From: Shewanella denitrificans OS217
GTDB lineage: Bacteria > Pseudomonadota > Gammaproteobacteria > Enterobacterales > Shewanellaceae
Length of the DNA: 64,000 nucleotides
Direction of reading: 5' to 3'
NCBI RefSeq assembly: GCF_000013765.1
Contig: NC_007954.1
Location: 3,596,001-3,660,000 of the forward strand
Of this stretch, positions 53,459 through 62,701 are shown piece by piece; positions within the stretch are counted from its first letter, which is position 1, and each line of letters begins with the position of its first letter. The notes below the pieces were generated by a model. That model saw nothing but the letters and a program-made list of their open reading frames with translations, was not told the DNA's origin and searched no databases. Position numbers and translations under genes: made by a program.

Positions 53459-53743
53459 ATGATTAACCACTTCACTGTACTGGGCGTCAAAGCCAGTGCC
53501 AAAGAAGATGAAATAAAAAAAGCCTATAAACGCTTATCCAACAAGTATCACCCAGATAAACTACTCTTAGCCTCCGATGAGGAAAAACAGCAAGCCGAAA
53601 TTCAGCTGCAAAGAGTGAAGCAAGCCTATGACGTGCTAAGCGATAAAAAGCTAAGAAACGCGTTCATTAAAGACTTTAATAATGTGATAGTGACAGATCC
53701 TACTACCGCCATGCGCGAGTTGTGGGACCAATTTTACCCTTGA
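53459..53743 (+). CDS. Small J-domain protein (DnaJ-like)
   Basis: A 94-residue protein consisting of a J domain with HPD at 31-33 (YHPDK) and helices II-III, then a 25-residue tail. It lacks the Gly/Phe linker, zinc fingers and substrate-binding domain of DnaJ. J domains stimulate an Hsp70 ATPase. It is the first of four closely spaced genes, with the next start 7 nt after its stop, so it likely recruits DnaK to a client handled by the other products. Confidence 0.92.
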   Translation: MINHFTVLGVKASAKEDEIKKAYKRLSNKYHPDKLLLASDEEKQQAEIQLQRVKQAYDVLSDKKLRNAFIKDFNNVIVTDPTTAMRELWDQFYP

Positions 53744-53750
53744 GTACCCC

Positions 53751-54287
53751 ATGGCCAAATCATTAAATATCGCTCGCATTCAAGAGCTTAAAAGCAATGC
53801 CTATGACAATATCGAGTCATACAATGATCCTGATACCCCAAAGGCGTTGGACAATTTTACCCGCCAGATAAAGCAAGTGTTACTGGCTGATATCAGCATG
53901 CTGTCTTCTGTGCCTGAATACTTGCCAGTGGCCCTATTTGGTCAAGTAAAATTCTCGGCTGAATCCATGATTAAGTGGTCCCACTGGCTCGATAACGCCA
54001 TCCAACCTGAATGGGACGAGTTCAAGGTGAGTATCGCCTTTAATAATGCAGATATTCCCTTAGTGCAAGCGGTACGGGCCCACAGCGAATCTTTGCTGAT
54101 TGAAAGCTGCGCGGTATTGTATTTGCTCAATCAAGAAGCCAGTGGCGTCAAGAAAAAGGCCAAGCCATCTGACAATGATGACGACAATGAAGAGTACGGC
54201 CAGTCAAATAGTGATTATGACGACGAAGACGATGAAGATAGCGAAGAAGAAGGCTATTACGATCAATACGATGATGAGGACAGATAA
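53751..54287 (+). CDS. Unknown protein with acidic tail, J-domain operon
   Basis: A 178-residue protein I do not recognise. The first 135 residues are predicted helical and soluble. The last about 40 residues are almost all Asp, Glu and Tyr (from about 140), a strongly acidic, disordered tail like those of some histone- or nucleic-acid-mimicking chaperones. The stop overlaps the next start as TAATG. Function unknown; a role with the J-domain protein is inferred from the operon. Confidence 0.8.
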   Translation: MAKSLNIARIQELKSNAYDNIESYNDPDTPKALDNFTRQIKQVLLADISMLSSVPEYLPVALFGQVKFSAESMIKWSHWLDNAIQPEWDEFKVSIAFNNADIPLVQAVRAHSESLLIESCAVLYLLNQEASGVKKKAKPSDNDDDNEEYGQSNSDYDDEDDEDSEEEGYYDQYDDEDR

Positions 54288-55045
54288 TGACAACCAGTCT
54301 GATTGAAATTACCGCTCAAGAAATAAAACAACTTGCCGACGTCGAGCCTAAGCAGGCCAGCAAGCGGTTTGAGATCATAGCCAACACCATGACGGATGCC
54401 CAATTGGTGGAAGTGATTGAGCACATGGATATCGTCACCCTGACTCAAATTAATAGTCATCATGATATTTCTTGCCCGTCAATCATGTCGGAACTCATGA
54501 GCCCTGAGCAAATTCGCGACATCGTTTGCCAGCAGCCGCTGTACTGGGAAGAGCAAGTCAAAACTAACGCCGATGAGCTTATCGCTCACACCTTTGAATT
54601 TTTGACGTACCTTATTCGCATTCAAGAAAGTGAAGAAAAACAAGCCGCTATTTTAGAGTGTATTGCAGAAGATCCTGCCGGTCTGTTCTATTTGTCGATA
54701 CCTTTTATCGAACTTATCTTAGCCCCAAGTGAATTTAACGAAGACGGCGGCCACGAATTACATGACGATGAAGATGATGGCACCACGGTAGGCTTCGACA
54801 GCTGGCACGCCAGTGAAGAGTCCCACAGCCTAGGCATTGATGACCCTCGCAGCCTAATGGCGCTAATTCAAGAACTGGCACCGGAAGTGGCGAAATCCAT
54901 CAAGAACTTACTGCGCAATGAGAGCTCTGGCTGGGAGCAAATTATTTCCAAGTTCGTTAATGAGCTGGTACTGCAAGCGAAAGAGAAAAACCAAGTGGCG
55001 GACGAATACGCTGAAGTTGATGATATGTTTAGCTTTTTAGATTAA
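54287..55045 (+). CDS. Unknown acidic helical protein, J-domain operon
   Basis: A 252-residue acidic protein with no motif I know. The start shares one base with the previous stop (TAATG), so translation is coupled. It is mainly helical, with an Asp/Glu-rich loop at about 165-178 (ELHDDEDDG). No signal peptide or membrane span. The next gene starts 10 nt after its stop. Confidence 0.8.
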   Translation: MTTSLIEITAQEIKQLADVEPKQASKRFEIIANTMTDAQLVEVIEHMDIVTLTQINSHHDISCPSIMSELMSPEQIRDIVCQQPLYWEEQVKTNADELIAHTFEFLTYLIRIQESEEKQAAILECIAEDPAGLFYLSIPFIELILAPSEFNEDGGHELHDDEDDGTTVGFDSWHASEESHSLGIDDPRSLMALIQELAPEVAKSIKNLLRNESSGWEQIISKFVNELVLQAKEKNQVADEYAEVDDMFSFLD

Positions 55046-55055
55046 GGACCCAGAT

Positions 55056-55946
55056 ATGCAATTGGCATTACGGGACCTAAACCAAGGCCCATATTTAACT
55101 AAAGTGCTGGCCTATGGCCAGAGTGAAGAAAAACTTAGCCAAGAAGAGCTGTCGCAAATCAAGAGTAAGGCCGTTTTAATGAGCCTTAAACTTGCCGACA
55201 AGTTTTACAACAAGCATAAGATGCACTTGCTGGAACAAGCCGCTCACGACGTCATCGGGGTGGTAAGCCTTGGGCTTATTTCTCTCACAGGAGATGAGCC
55301 GGCCATTTCTTTACCCTTGTTGAAGGATCCTAACGGGGTGGTTAAATGTTTTCAAAAGGGCTGGAGCTTATTAACACAAGCCAGCAGCCTTAATACGGCT
55401 AAATCACTCTATGGTGATGTGAGCCAGAGCCTACTGGAGAAGGTTTCTAGCCCGCCAGATATGGATGAGTGGCAAGGCTGGCAGAGTTATCAAGATGCCT
55501 TAGATGAACACAAGCGTCAGCAGGCCATTAGCGCCTTACTGACCGAGTTTTATCTAAGCTCAGATCACGACCCACTCGACTGCCTCAATCTTGAAGCCGT
55601 ATTGGCTGAAGCCGTATTGTACCGCACCTTATTTGCAGGCAGCGGCGTAAGACAAGATCTTAAGAAGCGTTTAGGTAAAATTGAGCTAGATGATGCTTGG
55701 TTCGATAGCGACTATTTAATGGTTCAAACCGACCAAGCACTGGCAAAGTTGCCGCAACACTTAGCCGACACTATACGCCAAGATCTGAGCAAGCATTACA
55801 CCCAAGGCCTGCTGCGCACCCTGCACTTCGCCAAAGGTTACCGCGAGCTGCAGATGCAAGGCGCAAGCCCAGAAAAGCTCGAGCGTTTTGAGCACAAAGA
55901 AGGCCTTAGTGGTCTCCTCGGCTGGCCGCAGTACTTAGACTTCTAG
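55056..55946 (+). CDS. Unknown helical protein, J-domain operon
   Basis: A 296-residue, mainly helical soluble protein, last of the four-gene operon. I recognise no domain. An early SKAVLMSLKLADKFYNKHKM helix and a final GLSGLLGWPQYLDF are the most distinctive parts. A perfect terminator follows about 110 nt downstream. Its function is unknown. Confidence 0.8.
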   Translation: MQLALRDLNQGPYLTKVLAYGQSEEKLSQEELSQIKSKAVLMSLKLADKFYNKHKMHLLEQAAHDVIGVVSLGLISLTGDEPAISLPLLKDPNGVVKCFQKGWSLLTQASSLNTAKSLYGDVSQSLLEKVSSPPDMDEWQGWQSYQDALDEHKRQQAISALLTEFYLSSDHDPLDCLNLEAVLAEAVLYRTLFAGSGVRQDLKKRLGKIELDDAWFDSDYLMVQTDQALAKLPQHLADTIRQDLSKHYTQGLLRTLHFAKGYRELQMQGASPEKLERFEHKEGLSGLLGWPQYLDF

Positions 55947-56053
55947 ATCGGTTTCAAGACCAACTTCTAGACTGATTTTTAGCTTAATGTGCAGATTAAA
56001 TCTACATAGACTGAGCGAGAGACTGGTTCAATAATTACTCAATATTCAAGAGC

Positions 56054-56082
56054 AAAAATAGCGACCTTAGGTCGCTATTTTT
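56054..56082 (+). terminator. Terminator of the J-domain operon
   Basis: A perfect 13-bp stem AAAAATAGCGACC/GGTCGCTATTTTT with a TTA loop and a following T-run. Confidence 0.93.
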
Positions 56083-56185
56083 TTGTTATATTACTCTATA
56101 TTAACAATGGTTAAACTGAGTTTTACCCATAATACAGAGTCTTATACCACGACTATTTAATTAACCGCATAACTTGTAAATGATA

Positions 56186-56929
56186 TTAATCCCAAGGACC
56201 GAATCGGGTCAGTGTTCTGCTCAAATTAACTTCCAGCTGCTGCGATAAGGCTTGTATCGCCGTTTTATTGTTTGCCGCCTCGAAGCGACCTAAGGTATTG
56301 GTGGCAAAAACCACCCAATTGCCGCCATTGGTTAAGCAGGCATATACCTCAGTAAACTGCGCTTTTAAATGCTCGAGTAATTGCCTGTCCCGGCTGTGCT
56401 CTTTCCAGCAATTGAGCACCAGCAAGCCATCGACTTTGAGTTGCTGCTGACAAGACGTAATAAAGCTTTGGGTTAGCTGATTTTTGTCCACTCCTTGCTC
56501 TATATACATATCGGCGTAGATAACATCGACTCGTTTATGCTGGCTCTCCTGTAAAAACACGCTAGCATCTTGATTGATAAGTTGTAATTTTTTGCCTATA
56601 GGCAGCTGAAAATAGCGTTTAGCTATCTCAATCACATCCGCTCTTAATTCAACGGCAGTAAGCTTAATGGCAGCATCACAATGACGCAGTGCATGCACTA
56701 GGGCGCCACCTCCTAGCCCTAAAATAATGGCACTCTTAGGTTTAATAAAGAGTAAGGACAACAGCATGGCTTGCACATAAGTGTGCTGGGGAATATAGGG
56801 GGCAAGCCGCAGCATCTTGCTTTGTTCGTCGTTATCGCCAAAGGAGAGAATCCGAAAATGATCGTCATCGATCACTGAAATGGTCCCGAGCTGATCGTTG
56901 GATTGGTGTAATACCTTGATATCTGACAT
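56186..56929 (-). CDS. Spermidine-synthase-fold methyltransferase-like protein
   Basis: A 247-residue Rossmann protein of the spermidine-synthase superfamily. The cofactor motif is AIILGLGGGALVHALRH and the acidic site TAVELRADVIEIA, followed by DVIYADMYIEQGVDK. It lacks the N-terminal beta domain and some active-site residues expected of a true SpeE, so the product may be methyltransferase-like rather than spermidine. The gene is monocistronic. Its proximity to the putrescine block is about 7 kb and probably fortuitous. Confidence 0.8.
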   Translation of the reverse strand: MSDIKVLHQSNDQLGTISVIDDDHFRILSFGDNDEQSKMLRLAPYIPQHTYVQAMLLSLLFIKPKSAIILGLGGGALVHALRHCDAAIKLTAVELRADVIEIAKRYFQLPIGKKLQLINQDASVFLQESQHKRVDVIYADMYIEQGVDKNQLTQSFITSCQQQLKVDGLLVLNCWKEHSRDRQLLEHLKAQFTEVYACLTNGGNWVVFATNTLGRFEAANNKTAIQALSQQLEVNLSRTLTRFGPWD

Positions 56930-57068
56930 GGCTTCGGCTTGTGCTCAACTTGCACTCAATAAGAGTGATGATATTCAAATCGGCAATTCTAGCATGGGGG
57001 ACCTACAATCTGGCAGCGTAAGGGAGTAAAATGGCTTTTTACTCTAGTCATGAGTCACAGATGGGATT

Positions 57069-57605
57069 ATGTCGAATCATATTTTATTAAGTTTAAGTTA
57101 TTTAGCTGTGTTCTTCTTTGCCCAGCATCAAGTCAAAAAATGGATTTTATCTCAGGCTAATCGCAAGCAAATCAGTGAAGTTCGCAGTCGATTAGTTATC
57201 CAGCTTATCTCCTACCTGATGTTTTTCGTGACTGCATCTGTTATGGCGGTCTCCCTAGGCTTAGGTTACCAAGAGGTGTCATTATTCGTGTCGTCGGCGT
57301 TTGCCGTATTGGGCGTCGCCTTATTTGCACAGTGGTCGATTCTTAGTAATATTACCGCTGGGGTGCTGATATTTTTTGTGTTTCCCTATCGCATTGGCGA
57401 CAGGATCCGCATCGTTGAGAAAGATGAAGACCTAACAGGTGTCATCGTTGAAATCAGTATTTTTCATGTGCTGATAAAACGAGATGTGGGTGACTTAATG
57501 ACCTACCCTAATAGCTTAATGCTGCAAAAGGCCGTCATCAAATTAAGCCCACTCACTGACGTATCCCCTCACGTTGAAGCTCTTGAAGATAAGCAATCGC
57601 AATAA
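57069..57605 (+). CDS. Minimal MscS-like mechanosensitive channel domain protein
   Basis: A 178-residue membrane protein. It has an N-terminal span (about 5-20), two further hydrophobic segments (about 43-65 and 75-90), then an MscS-type pore/beta region with ALFAQWSILSNITAGVLIFF followed by PYRIGDRIRI. It is shorter than E. coli MscS (286) and lacks most of the C-terminal cytoplasmic cage. Either it is a naturally short family member or it lost its end. A ribosome site and terminator flank it cleanly, so it does not look like a decayed gene. Confidence 0.85.
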   Translation: MSNHILLSLSYLAVFFFAQHQVKKWILSQANRKQISEVRSRLVIQLISYLMFFVTASVMAVSLGLGYQEVSLFVSSAFAVLGVALFAQWSILSNITAGVLIFFVFPYRIGDRIRIVEKDEDLTGVIVEISIFHVLIKRDVGDLMTYPNSLMLQKAVIKLSPLTDVSPHVEALEDKQSQ

Positions 57606-57626
57606 TTTTAAATGTTTTTCTGCAAA

Positions 57627-57659
57627 AAAAGACCGATATCTCTAAGATATCGGTCTTTT
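57627..57659. terminator. Terminator after the MscS-like gene
   Basis: A perfect 14-bp stem AAAAGACCGATATC/GATATCGGTCTTTT with a 5-nt loop and T-runs on both strands. It can also serve the leftward inhibitor-like gene ending at 57719. Confidence 0.92.
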
Positions 57660-57718
57660 GGCTTTAATCGACATAATTTGGAAACTATCCCGCTAAAGAA
57701 AGTTTCCAAAACGTGATA

Positions 57719-58186
57719 TTAGTGAATTTCATTCTTATTAACTGCACGATCTAACTTAGCGCGTACTACGCTGTCGCTAGCTTTTACGGCCTCTAATACA
57801 CTTAATAGTTCAGCATTTTCAGGGGTGGCTAAAATAACTAAGTTATTATTACTCTGCCATTCAAGCTTCAAACCTTTAGATTTTGCAAATGCAGCCGCAT
57901 CAACATCTTCTTTTAGCTTCACAACCAATTGGCCTGTAAGGGTGCCAAAAGGCGAACCACTTTCAGTCACTAATTGTTGATTTTTGCTCAAAGCTTGGGC
58001 TTTTTGCACGCCTTTAGCTGTTTTCACATAGTGAATTGATTCCAATCCAAGAAAGTCAGCTCTTGAAACATTCGCTTTAGTTACAGCTTGCGCTGCATCT
58101 TCCGTTAACGTTATTTTATCGTGCGCAAATGCTTGTACTGACATTGAGATTGCCGCAGCAAGCAAAGTTAAGTTTAATAATTTCAT
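57719..58186 (-). CDS. Secreted I9-like protease chaperone/inhibitor
   Basis: A 155-residue protein with a Sec signal (MKLLNLTLLAAAISMSVQAF, cleaved near AHD). The mature part (GQLVVKLKEDVDAAAFAKSK then LVILATPENAELLSVLEAVK) resembles a subtilase propeptide (I9-type) or the ORF2 partner of Aeromonas ASP. It lies 21 nt after the kexin-like protease gene, which has no I9 propeptide of its own. I infer that it folds or inhibits that protease in the periplasm. Confidence 0.75.
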   Translation of the reverse strand: MKLLNLTLLAAAISMSVQAFAHDKITLTEDAAQAVTKANVSRADFLGLESIHYVKTAKGVQKAQALSKNQQLVTESGSPFGTLTGQLVVKLKEDVDAAAFAKSKGLKLEWQSNNNLVILATPENAELLSVLEAVKASDSVVRAKLDRAVNKNEIH

Positions 58187-58207
58187 CTTTATACTCCTTA
58201 ATTTAGA

Positions 58208-60319
58208 TTAACCAGCTGCGTGACCATGGAAGCGAATTGACCAACCTTTTAGCTCACCATTAGCTTCATTTGGGATGGCAATGCTACCCCGTACATTGTA
58301 CTTGATGAAACTATAATCACCGCTGTTAACGTCTATTACTTTCAGAGTCCATTCGCCTTTAGTCGACTCGCCATAGAATGCGTTTGATAGCATAGGAGTC
58401 TTATTATAGCCAGTAACTAAATCATCAGGATCTGTTGCATTCATCACGCCTTGATACACCATACCATTGTATGGAGTCATGATAACGCTCTTAGTTCCAG
58501 CGGGCGAAATCAACTCAACCGCTAGATCAGGAAGACGTAAATGGTCTGCAGTCAGCTCAATTTGAACCGCTTCAACAATCAAGTTATCTTCGATGGCAAG
58601 CTTGTCAGTTGCTCCCGTTAAGCTTTGATCTGGAATGGCCTTAGCAAGATCCTCAGAGCTCACCCAATCAGTAACAACATACTTACCTAGATCAGTCTTA
58701 TATTCTTTGGCTGCTTTTACAGCAGCGCTGACATCAACACGACCAAAACCATATAGGTTATGGAAATTTAGACCGGCAGCATTGGTTTCCCAGCCTGCGA
58801 TAGCAGTATATTCCAGTGCATCTTCAGCTGTACCTAACTTCACTTTTTTAGCTGCAATATCTGCATCTACCTTAGTGGCTGTCGTTGCCAATACATGACG
58901 CACATCACGCCACGTTAGTGCTGGGTTGGCACTCATTATCATAGCTACTGCACCTGAGGTATTAGGGGCTGCAGAAGAGGTACCATTCATAGTAGAAGTA
59001 TAGTTACAATCCAGATTCAATGGATGTAAACCACCGTGGAATGGTGTGCCTGGACGGTCTTCTGTAATTGCATAACCGTTAGTACAACCTTCTCTATCAG
59101 TAGTAACGATAGCAGGGTTATCTTCCCCATACTCACCACCTGGTGCTGTCACAAAAATGTTTGCCCCTGCGGAAGAGTAGCTAGACAACTCACCTTTTGC
59201 ATTAATCGCACTGACAACTAAGTTATAAACGTTAGCGTTGCTAGAGGTCATATTAGAGTTATGGAAAGGTAACCCTTGGTTTGCTGGAACGCCTAAGGCA
59301 CGAGCTGAGAAATAATCACCCGGGATCCAGTATGTGCCAGAATAACGGAAATACTGATAACCATTACCAGCAGACTTCACAAAAACACTTCCTTTCCCGT
59401 CGGCACTTTTTGTAGAAGTTTCGGCATAGACTTCGTTTTCATCTTCATCAAAAAGATCTGGGAAGGGAATCGAGTATCCATAGCTTTGATTAAATACGCG
59501 CGCGTAGTCACTCAGTGAATTACCGCCGTGAGATTTCACGAAATTCTCAAACGTTTGCACGCTAGTCACTGCGCCAGTTGGATCACTATCTAAAAAGTTA
59601 AAGCCGATCAATTTAGCTTTTGGCGCGACGCCACGGCCACCAATGCCATTCCAACCTTCGGCTGCAATAATACCAGCAACGGCAGTGCCATGTCCTGAAG
59701 CGCCACTAAATGGCGTTGAATCTATGGTGCCTGTGATTAAATTATATGAACCACCAGAAACAACGTTGTTTTTAAGATCTGGGTGCGCTATTTCCAAGCC
59801 ATCATCGACAACTGCAACTGTAACGCCTTGACCAAATGTCTTCTGGGCAATTGCCTCAGCCACATTCATGTCTTCACCCGCTTTACCACGATTAATAGCA
59901 AACGCACTTTGGCCTGAATTATTTAAATGCCACTGATGTACGTAAAGTGGATCACCACCTTCAATGTCAATCGATAACGTTGACATTGAATCTAATTTTC
60001 CATCACTGACTTTAAATTGAACAACTTCCTTGCCTTCCATAGCGTTTGTTAAATACGTAAATTCACCGGTAGCAGCATTCACTAAAGTAAAAGTACCGTG
60101 GGCAAAATCAGCGGCATTCACAGAAAATGTGATATTACCTTCAGCATCTTTTCCACTTAACATGCCCTTAATTGCAATAGATTGAGTCGCATTAAATGCC
60201 ACATCTTCACTTACAGGGGCTGTATTGATAACTTCCACTACAGGCTTTTTATCACTGCCACAACCCATTAATAGGGCCGCAGTTATACTCATCGCAACAA
60301 TTGACTTCTGCATTTGCAT
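58208..60319 (-). CDS. Kexin-like S8 serine protease, lipoprotein signal, P domain
   Basis: A 703-residue subtilase. A lipoprotein-type signal (LLMGC, Cys20) is followed by a cadherin-like repeat (about 33-120) and the S8 domain with Asp172 (VVDDGLEIAHPDL), His210 (SGHGTAVAG) and Ser448 (NGTSSAAP). From about 570 a P/proprotein-convertase domain follows, typical of kexin/furin-like bacterial proteases such as Aeromonas ASP. ASP needs the product of the adjacent ORF2 to fold. Here the adjacent 155-residue gene fits that role. The lipobox suggests surface anchoring, unlike soluble ASP. Confidence 0.9.
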   Translation of the reverse strand: MQMQKSIVAMSITAALLMGCGSDKKPVVEVINTAPVSEDVAFNATQSIAIKGMLSGKDAEGNITFSVNAADFAHGTFTLVNAATGEFTYLTNAMEGKEVVQFKVSDGKLDSMSTLSIDIEGGDPLYVHQWHLNNSGQSAFAINRGKAGEDMNVAEAIAQKTFGQGVTVAVVDDGLEIAHPDLKNNVVSGGSYNLITGTIDSTPFSGASGHGTAVAGIIAAEGWNGIGGRGVAPKAKLIGFNFLDSDPTGAVTSVQTFENFVKSHGGNSLSDYARVFNQSYGYSIPFPDLFDEDENEVYAETSTKSADGKGSVFVKSAGNGYQYFRYSGTYWIPGDYFSARALGVPANQGLPFHNSNMTSSNANVYNLVVSAINAKGELSSYSSAGANIFVTAPGGEYGEDNPAIVTTDREGCTNGYAITEDRPGTPFHGGLHPLNLDCNYTSTMNGTSSAAPNTSGAVAMIMSANPALTWRDVRHVLATTATKVDADIAAKKVKLGTAEDALEYTAIAGWETNAAGLNFHNLYGFGRVDVSAAVKAAKEYKTDLGKYVVTDWVSSEDLAKAIPDQSLTGATDKLAIEDNLIVEAVQIELTADHLRLPDLAVELISPAGTKSVIMTPYNGMVYQGVMNATDPDDLVTGYNKTPMLSNAFYGESTKGEWTLKVIDVNSGDYSFIKYNVRGSIAIPNEANGELKGWSIRFHGHAAG

Positions 60320-60812
60320 TTAACATTCCTTCATGTCTTTTAAACTACATAGACTAAAAATCAAGCATTTCACTACGCTTGATTAATTTATAAATCTAAT
60401 TTTTTGGTGTTCACTATCTACAAAATTTGATATTAACTTGCAGAGGAATGTTTTTTAACACACAAACACCAAAAGTAAAACATAAAACACAATTAACCTC
60501 CATTTAAAGACGGTATACATAAATCCCATCTCAGATAAGTAACATGCAATAATGTTTTAAACGCAAATTGTAATAAAGATGTTAAATAAAATCAAAGACT
60601 AAAGGCATAGTCATTTTTTGATATTTATTTTTTGCTTATATTTACAGCAAAAAATGATTCAACTTTGCTAGGCCCAAAGCCGCCAATTAACAATTAATTC
60701 ACATGGCCGACAATTAATTCGAATGAATTTCAAACAAATCTTAATTAAGCACATTCTATTTTAATCTTATATCAGACTTTTAATTTAGCGCGATTTCCTA
60801 GGTGAAACATTA
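60320..60812. other. AT-rich gene-free region upstream of the kexin-like protease
   Basis: About 490 bp with long A/T runs. It should carry the protease promoter, reading leftward, and the end of the dienelactone hydrolase transcript. I see no gene, strong hairpin or repeat. Confidence 0.4.
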
Positions 60813-61550
60813 TTATTTTAATACTCGATTAAATAATGACACAGCATGCGTATACATTTGCAATGCTAAGGCAGCATCGTACCGTTCATCTTCATCACGC
60901 ATAAAGGCGTGCTCTGCATTGACTTCTTGCCAAGTAAAATCTATCCCTTGAGCTTCTAATGCTTGATAGATAATTTTACGCCCTTCACTGGAAACGTGTG
61001 GGTCTTGTTTACCAAAGACCATAACAAGCTCTGCATGAATATCTTTAGTGCGGCTTAAGCTGTCATTACCAGCTAGGCTAGGTAAACTGCCTGAGTGAAT
61101 GTCAGTTGGGTATAAACAAAATGCCGCGCAGACATCGGCATTTAATGCGGCGCGATAAGCAAGATGCCCACCAATGCACACCCCAATAGTCCCAATTTTA
61201 TTACTGCAATAGGCCTGGCTTAACGCAAAATCCACCAAGGCCTGAGTATCACTATCATGTTGCTCTAAGGGTTTAATCGACTTGTCTTGATTGCCTTTAT
61301 TTTTACCCGCCTCGTCATAACCTAACACTGTGCCAATGGGATTCAGTTCATGAAATATTTCCGGTACTAACACCACAAATCCATGCCCTGCGAGCATAGT
61401 TGCCATTCTGGCTATTGGCGCCGTTTGCTGAAAAATTTCTGAATAAAAGATAATGCTCGCAAACTGGCCGTCACTTTTAGGGCGGTATACTTGGGTGCGC
61501 ATAGGACCTGTCTTAGTGATTAAGTCATGCACGGATTGGATCACTTTCAT
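60813..61550 (-). CDS. Dienelactone hydrolase-family protein
   Basis: A 245-residue alpha/beta hydrolase. The nucleophile is Cys125 in IGVCIGGHLAYRAAL, as in dienelactone hydrolase, and the histidine lies in NAEHAFMRDEDERYD. The reaction is hydrolysis of a lactone or related ester; the real substrate is unknown because no aromatic-degradation genes are near. It precedes ldhA's downstream end and may be cotranscribed with it (94 bp gap). Confidence 0.88.
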   Translation of the reverse strand: MKVIQSVHDLITKTGPMRTQVYRPKSDGQFASIIFYSEIFQQTAPIARMATMLAGHGFVVLVPEIFHELNPIGTVLGYDEAGKNKGNQDKSIKPLEQHDSDTQALVDFALSQAYCSNKIGTIGVCIGGHLAYRAALNADVCAAFCLYPTDIHSGSLPSLAGNDSLSRTKDIHAELVMVFGKQDPHVSSEGRKIIYQALEAQGIDFTWQEVNAEHAFMRDEDERYDAALALQMYTHAVSLFNRVLK

Positions 61551-61644
61551 TTCATATCACCCTAATTTTGAATTTAGCGCTATAAATTAACAGCAAGAAC
61601 AAGTCTTGCTCGCTATGGTTGTTCCCAGCAGTACATGACTTATA

Positions 61645-62637
61645 TTAGTGCAACTCATTACCACACACTTGCCCTGCGGCCAGTGTTTGAATGTTGGTCA
61701 AAGTCGTCTCTGCAATAGCATTGAGCGCCTCTTCGGTTAGAAATGCTTGATGGCCAGTAAAAATGACATTATGACAAGCCGATAGACGGCTAAATACATC
61801 ATCTTGCATAATCTCATTGGACTTATCCTCAAAAAATAGCCCTTTCTCATTTTCGTAAACATCTAACCCTAAGGCACCAATTTTACCTGTTTTAAGGGCT
61901 TCCATGGCATCGAAAGCATTCAATAGTCCGCCGCGACTGGTATTAATTATCATGACGCCAGGCTTCATTTTGGCAAAGCTATTATTATTGAGTAAGTGAT
62001 GATTATCTTTGGTTTGAGGGCAATGCAGGCTGATAATATCACTCTGGGCATAGAGGCTGTCGAGCTCGATATAGCTAATACCTAAATCAATCACGGCTTG
62101 ATTAGGATAAGGATCAAAAGCCAGCACCTTACAGCCAAAGCCAAGCAAAATTTTAATGGTGGCGAGGCCAATTTTCCCTGTGCCTATTACGCCCACAGTT
62201 TTGCCCTGCATATTAAAGCCGACTAAACCGTTTAAATCGAAGTTTGAATCCCGTGTTCTATGATAGGCCTTATGGATCTTACGATTTAGGGTCAGCATCA
62301 AGGCTATGCTATGTTCGGCAACCGACTCTGGAGAATAGGCTGGCACGTTAACCACAGTGATCCCTAAGCGCTGTGCCGCAAGCAAATCCACATTGTTAAC
62401 CCCCGCACAGCGCATGGCGAGAATTTTAGTGCCGCCTTTAGCCAACTCGATTAACACTTCTTCACATAAAGAATCATTAACGAAAGCACACACCACTTCA
62501 AATCCTTGAGCAAGCTTGGCATTTTGCATGCAGATCCGAGAGTCAAAATATTCAATGTGGGCACCAAAGTCTTTATTGATCGCAGAAAAATGCACTATGT
62601 CGTAATGCTTGGCGCTAAAAAAACCTATTTTCATCAT
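61645..62637 (-). CDS. ldhA: Fermentative D-lactate dehydrogenase
   Basis: A 330-residue D-2-hydroxyacid dehydrogenase. The NAD motif is GTGKIGLATIKILLG. Catalytic residues are Arg in INTSRGGLL (about 236), Glu in DVYENEKGLFFED (about 265) and His in FTGHQAFLTEEA (about 297). LFFED and MKIGFFSAKHYD are typical of LdhA. It reduces pyruvate to D-lactate with NADH. Length matches E. coli LdhA (329). Confidence 0.92.
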   Translation of the reverse strand: MMKIGFFSAKHYDIVHFSAINKDFGAHIEYFDSRICMQNAKLAQGFEVVCAFVNDSLCEEVLIELAKGGTKILAMRCAGVNNVDLLAAQRLGITVVNVPAYSPESVAEHSIALMLTLNRKIHKAYHRTRDSNFDLNGLVGFNMQGKTVGVIGTGKIGLATIKILLGFGCKVLAFDPYPNQAVIDLGISYIELDSLYAQSDIISLHCPQTKDNHHLLNNNSFAKMKPGVMIINTSRGGLLNAFDAMEALKTGKIGALGLDVYENEKGLFFEDKSNEIMQDDVFSRLSACHNVIFTGHQAFLTEEALNAIAETTLTNIQTLAAGQVCGNELH

Positions 62638-62701
62638 GGGACTGACCTCTTCATTGATTCTTTGTTTTAGTGGATATTGAGTTGCAGCTGGAGAACATTA
62701 G

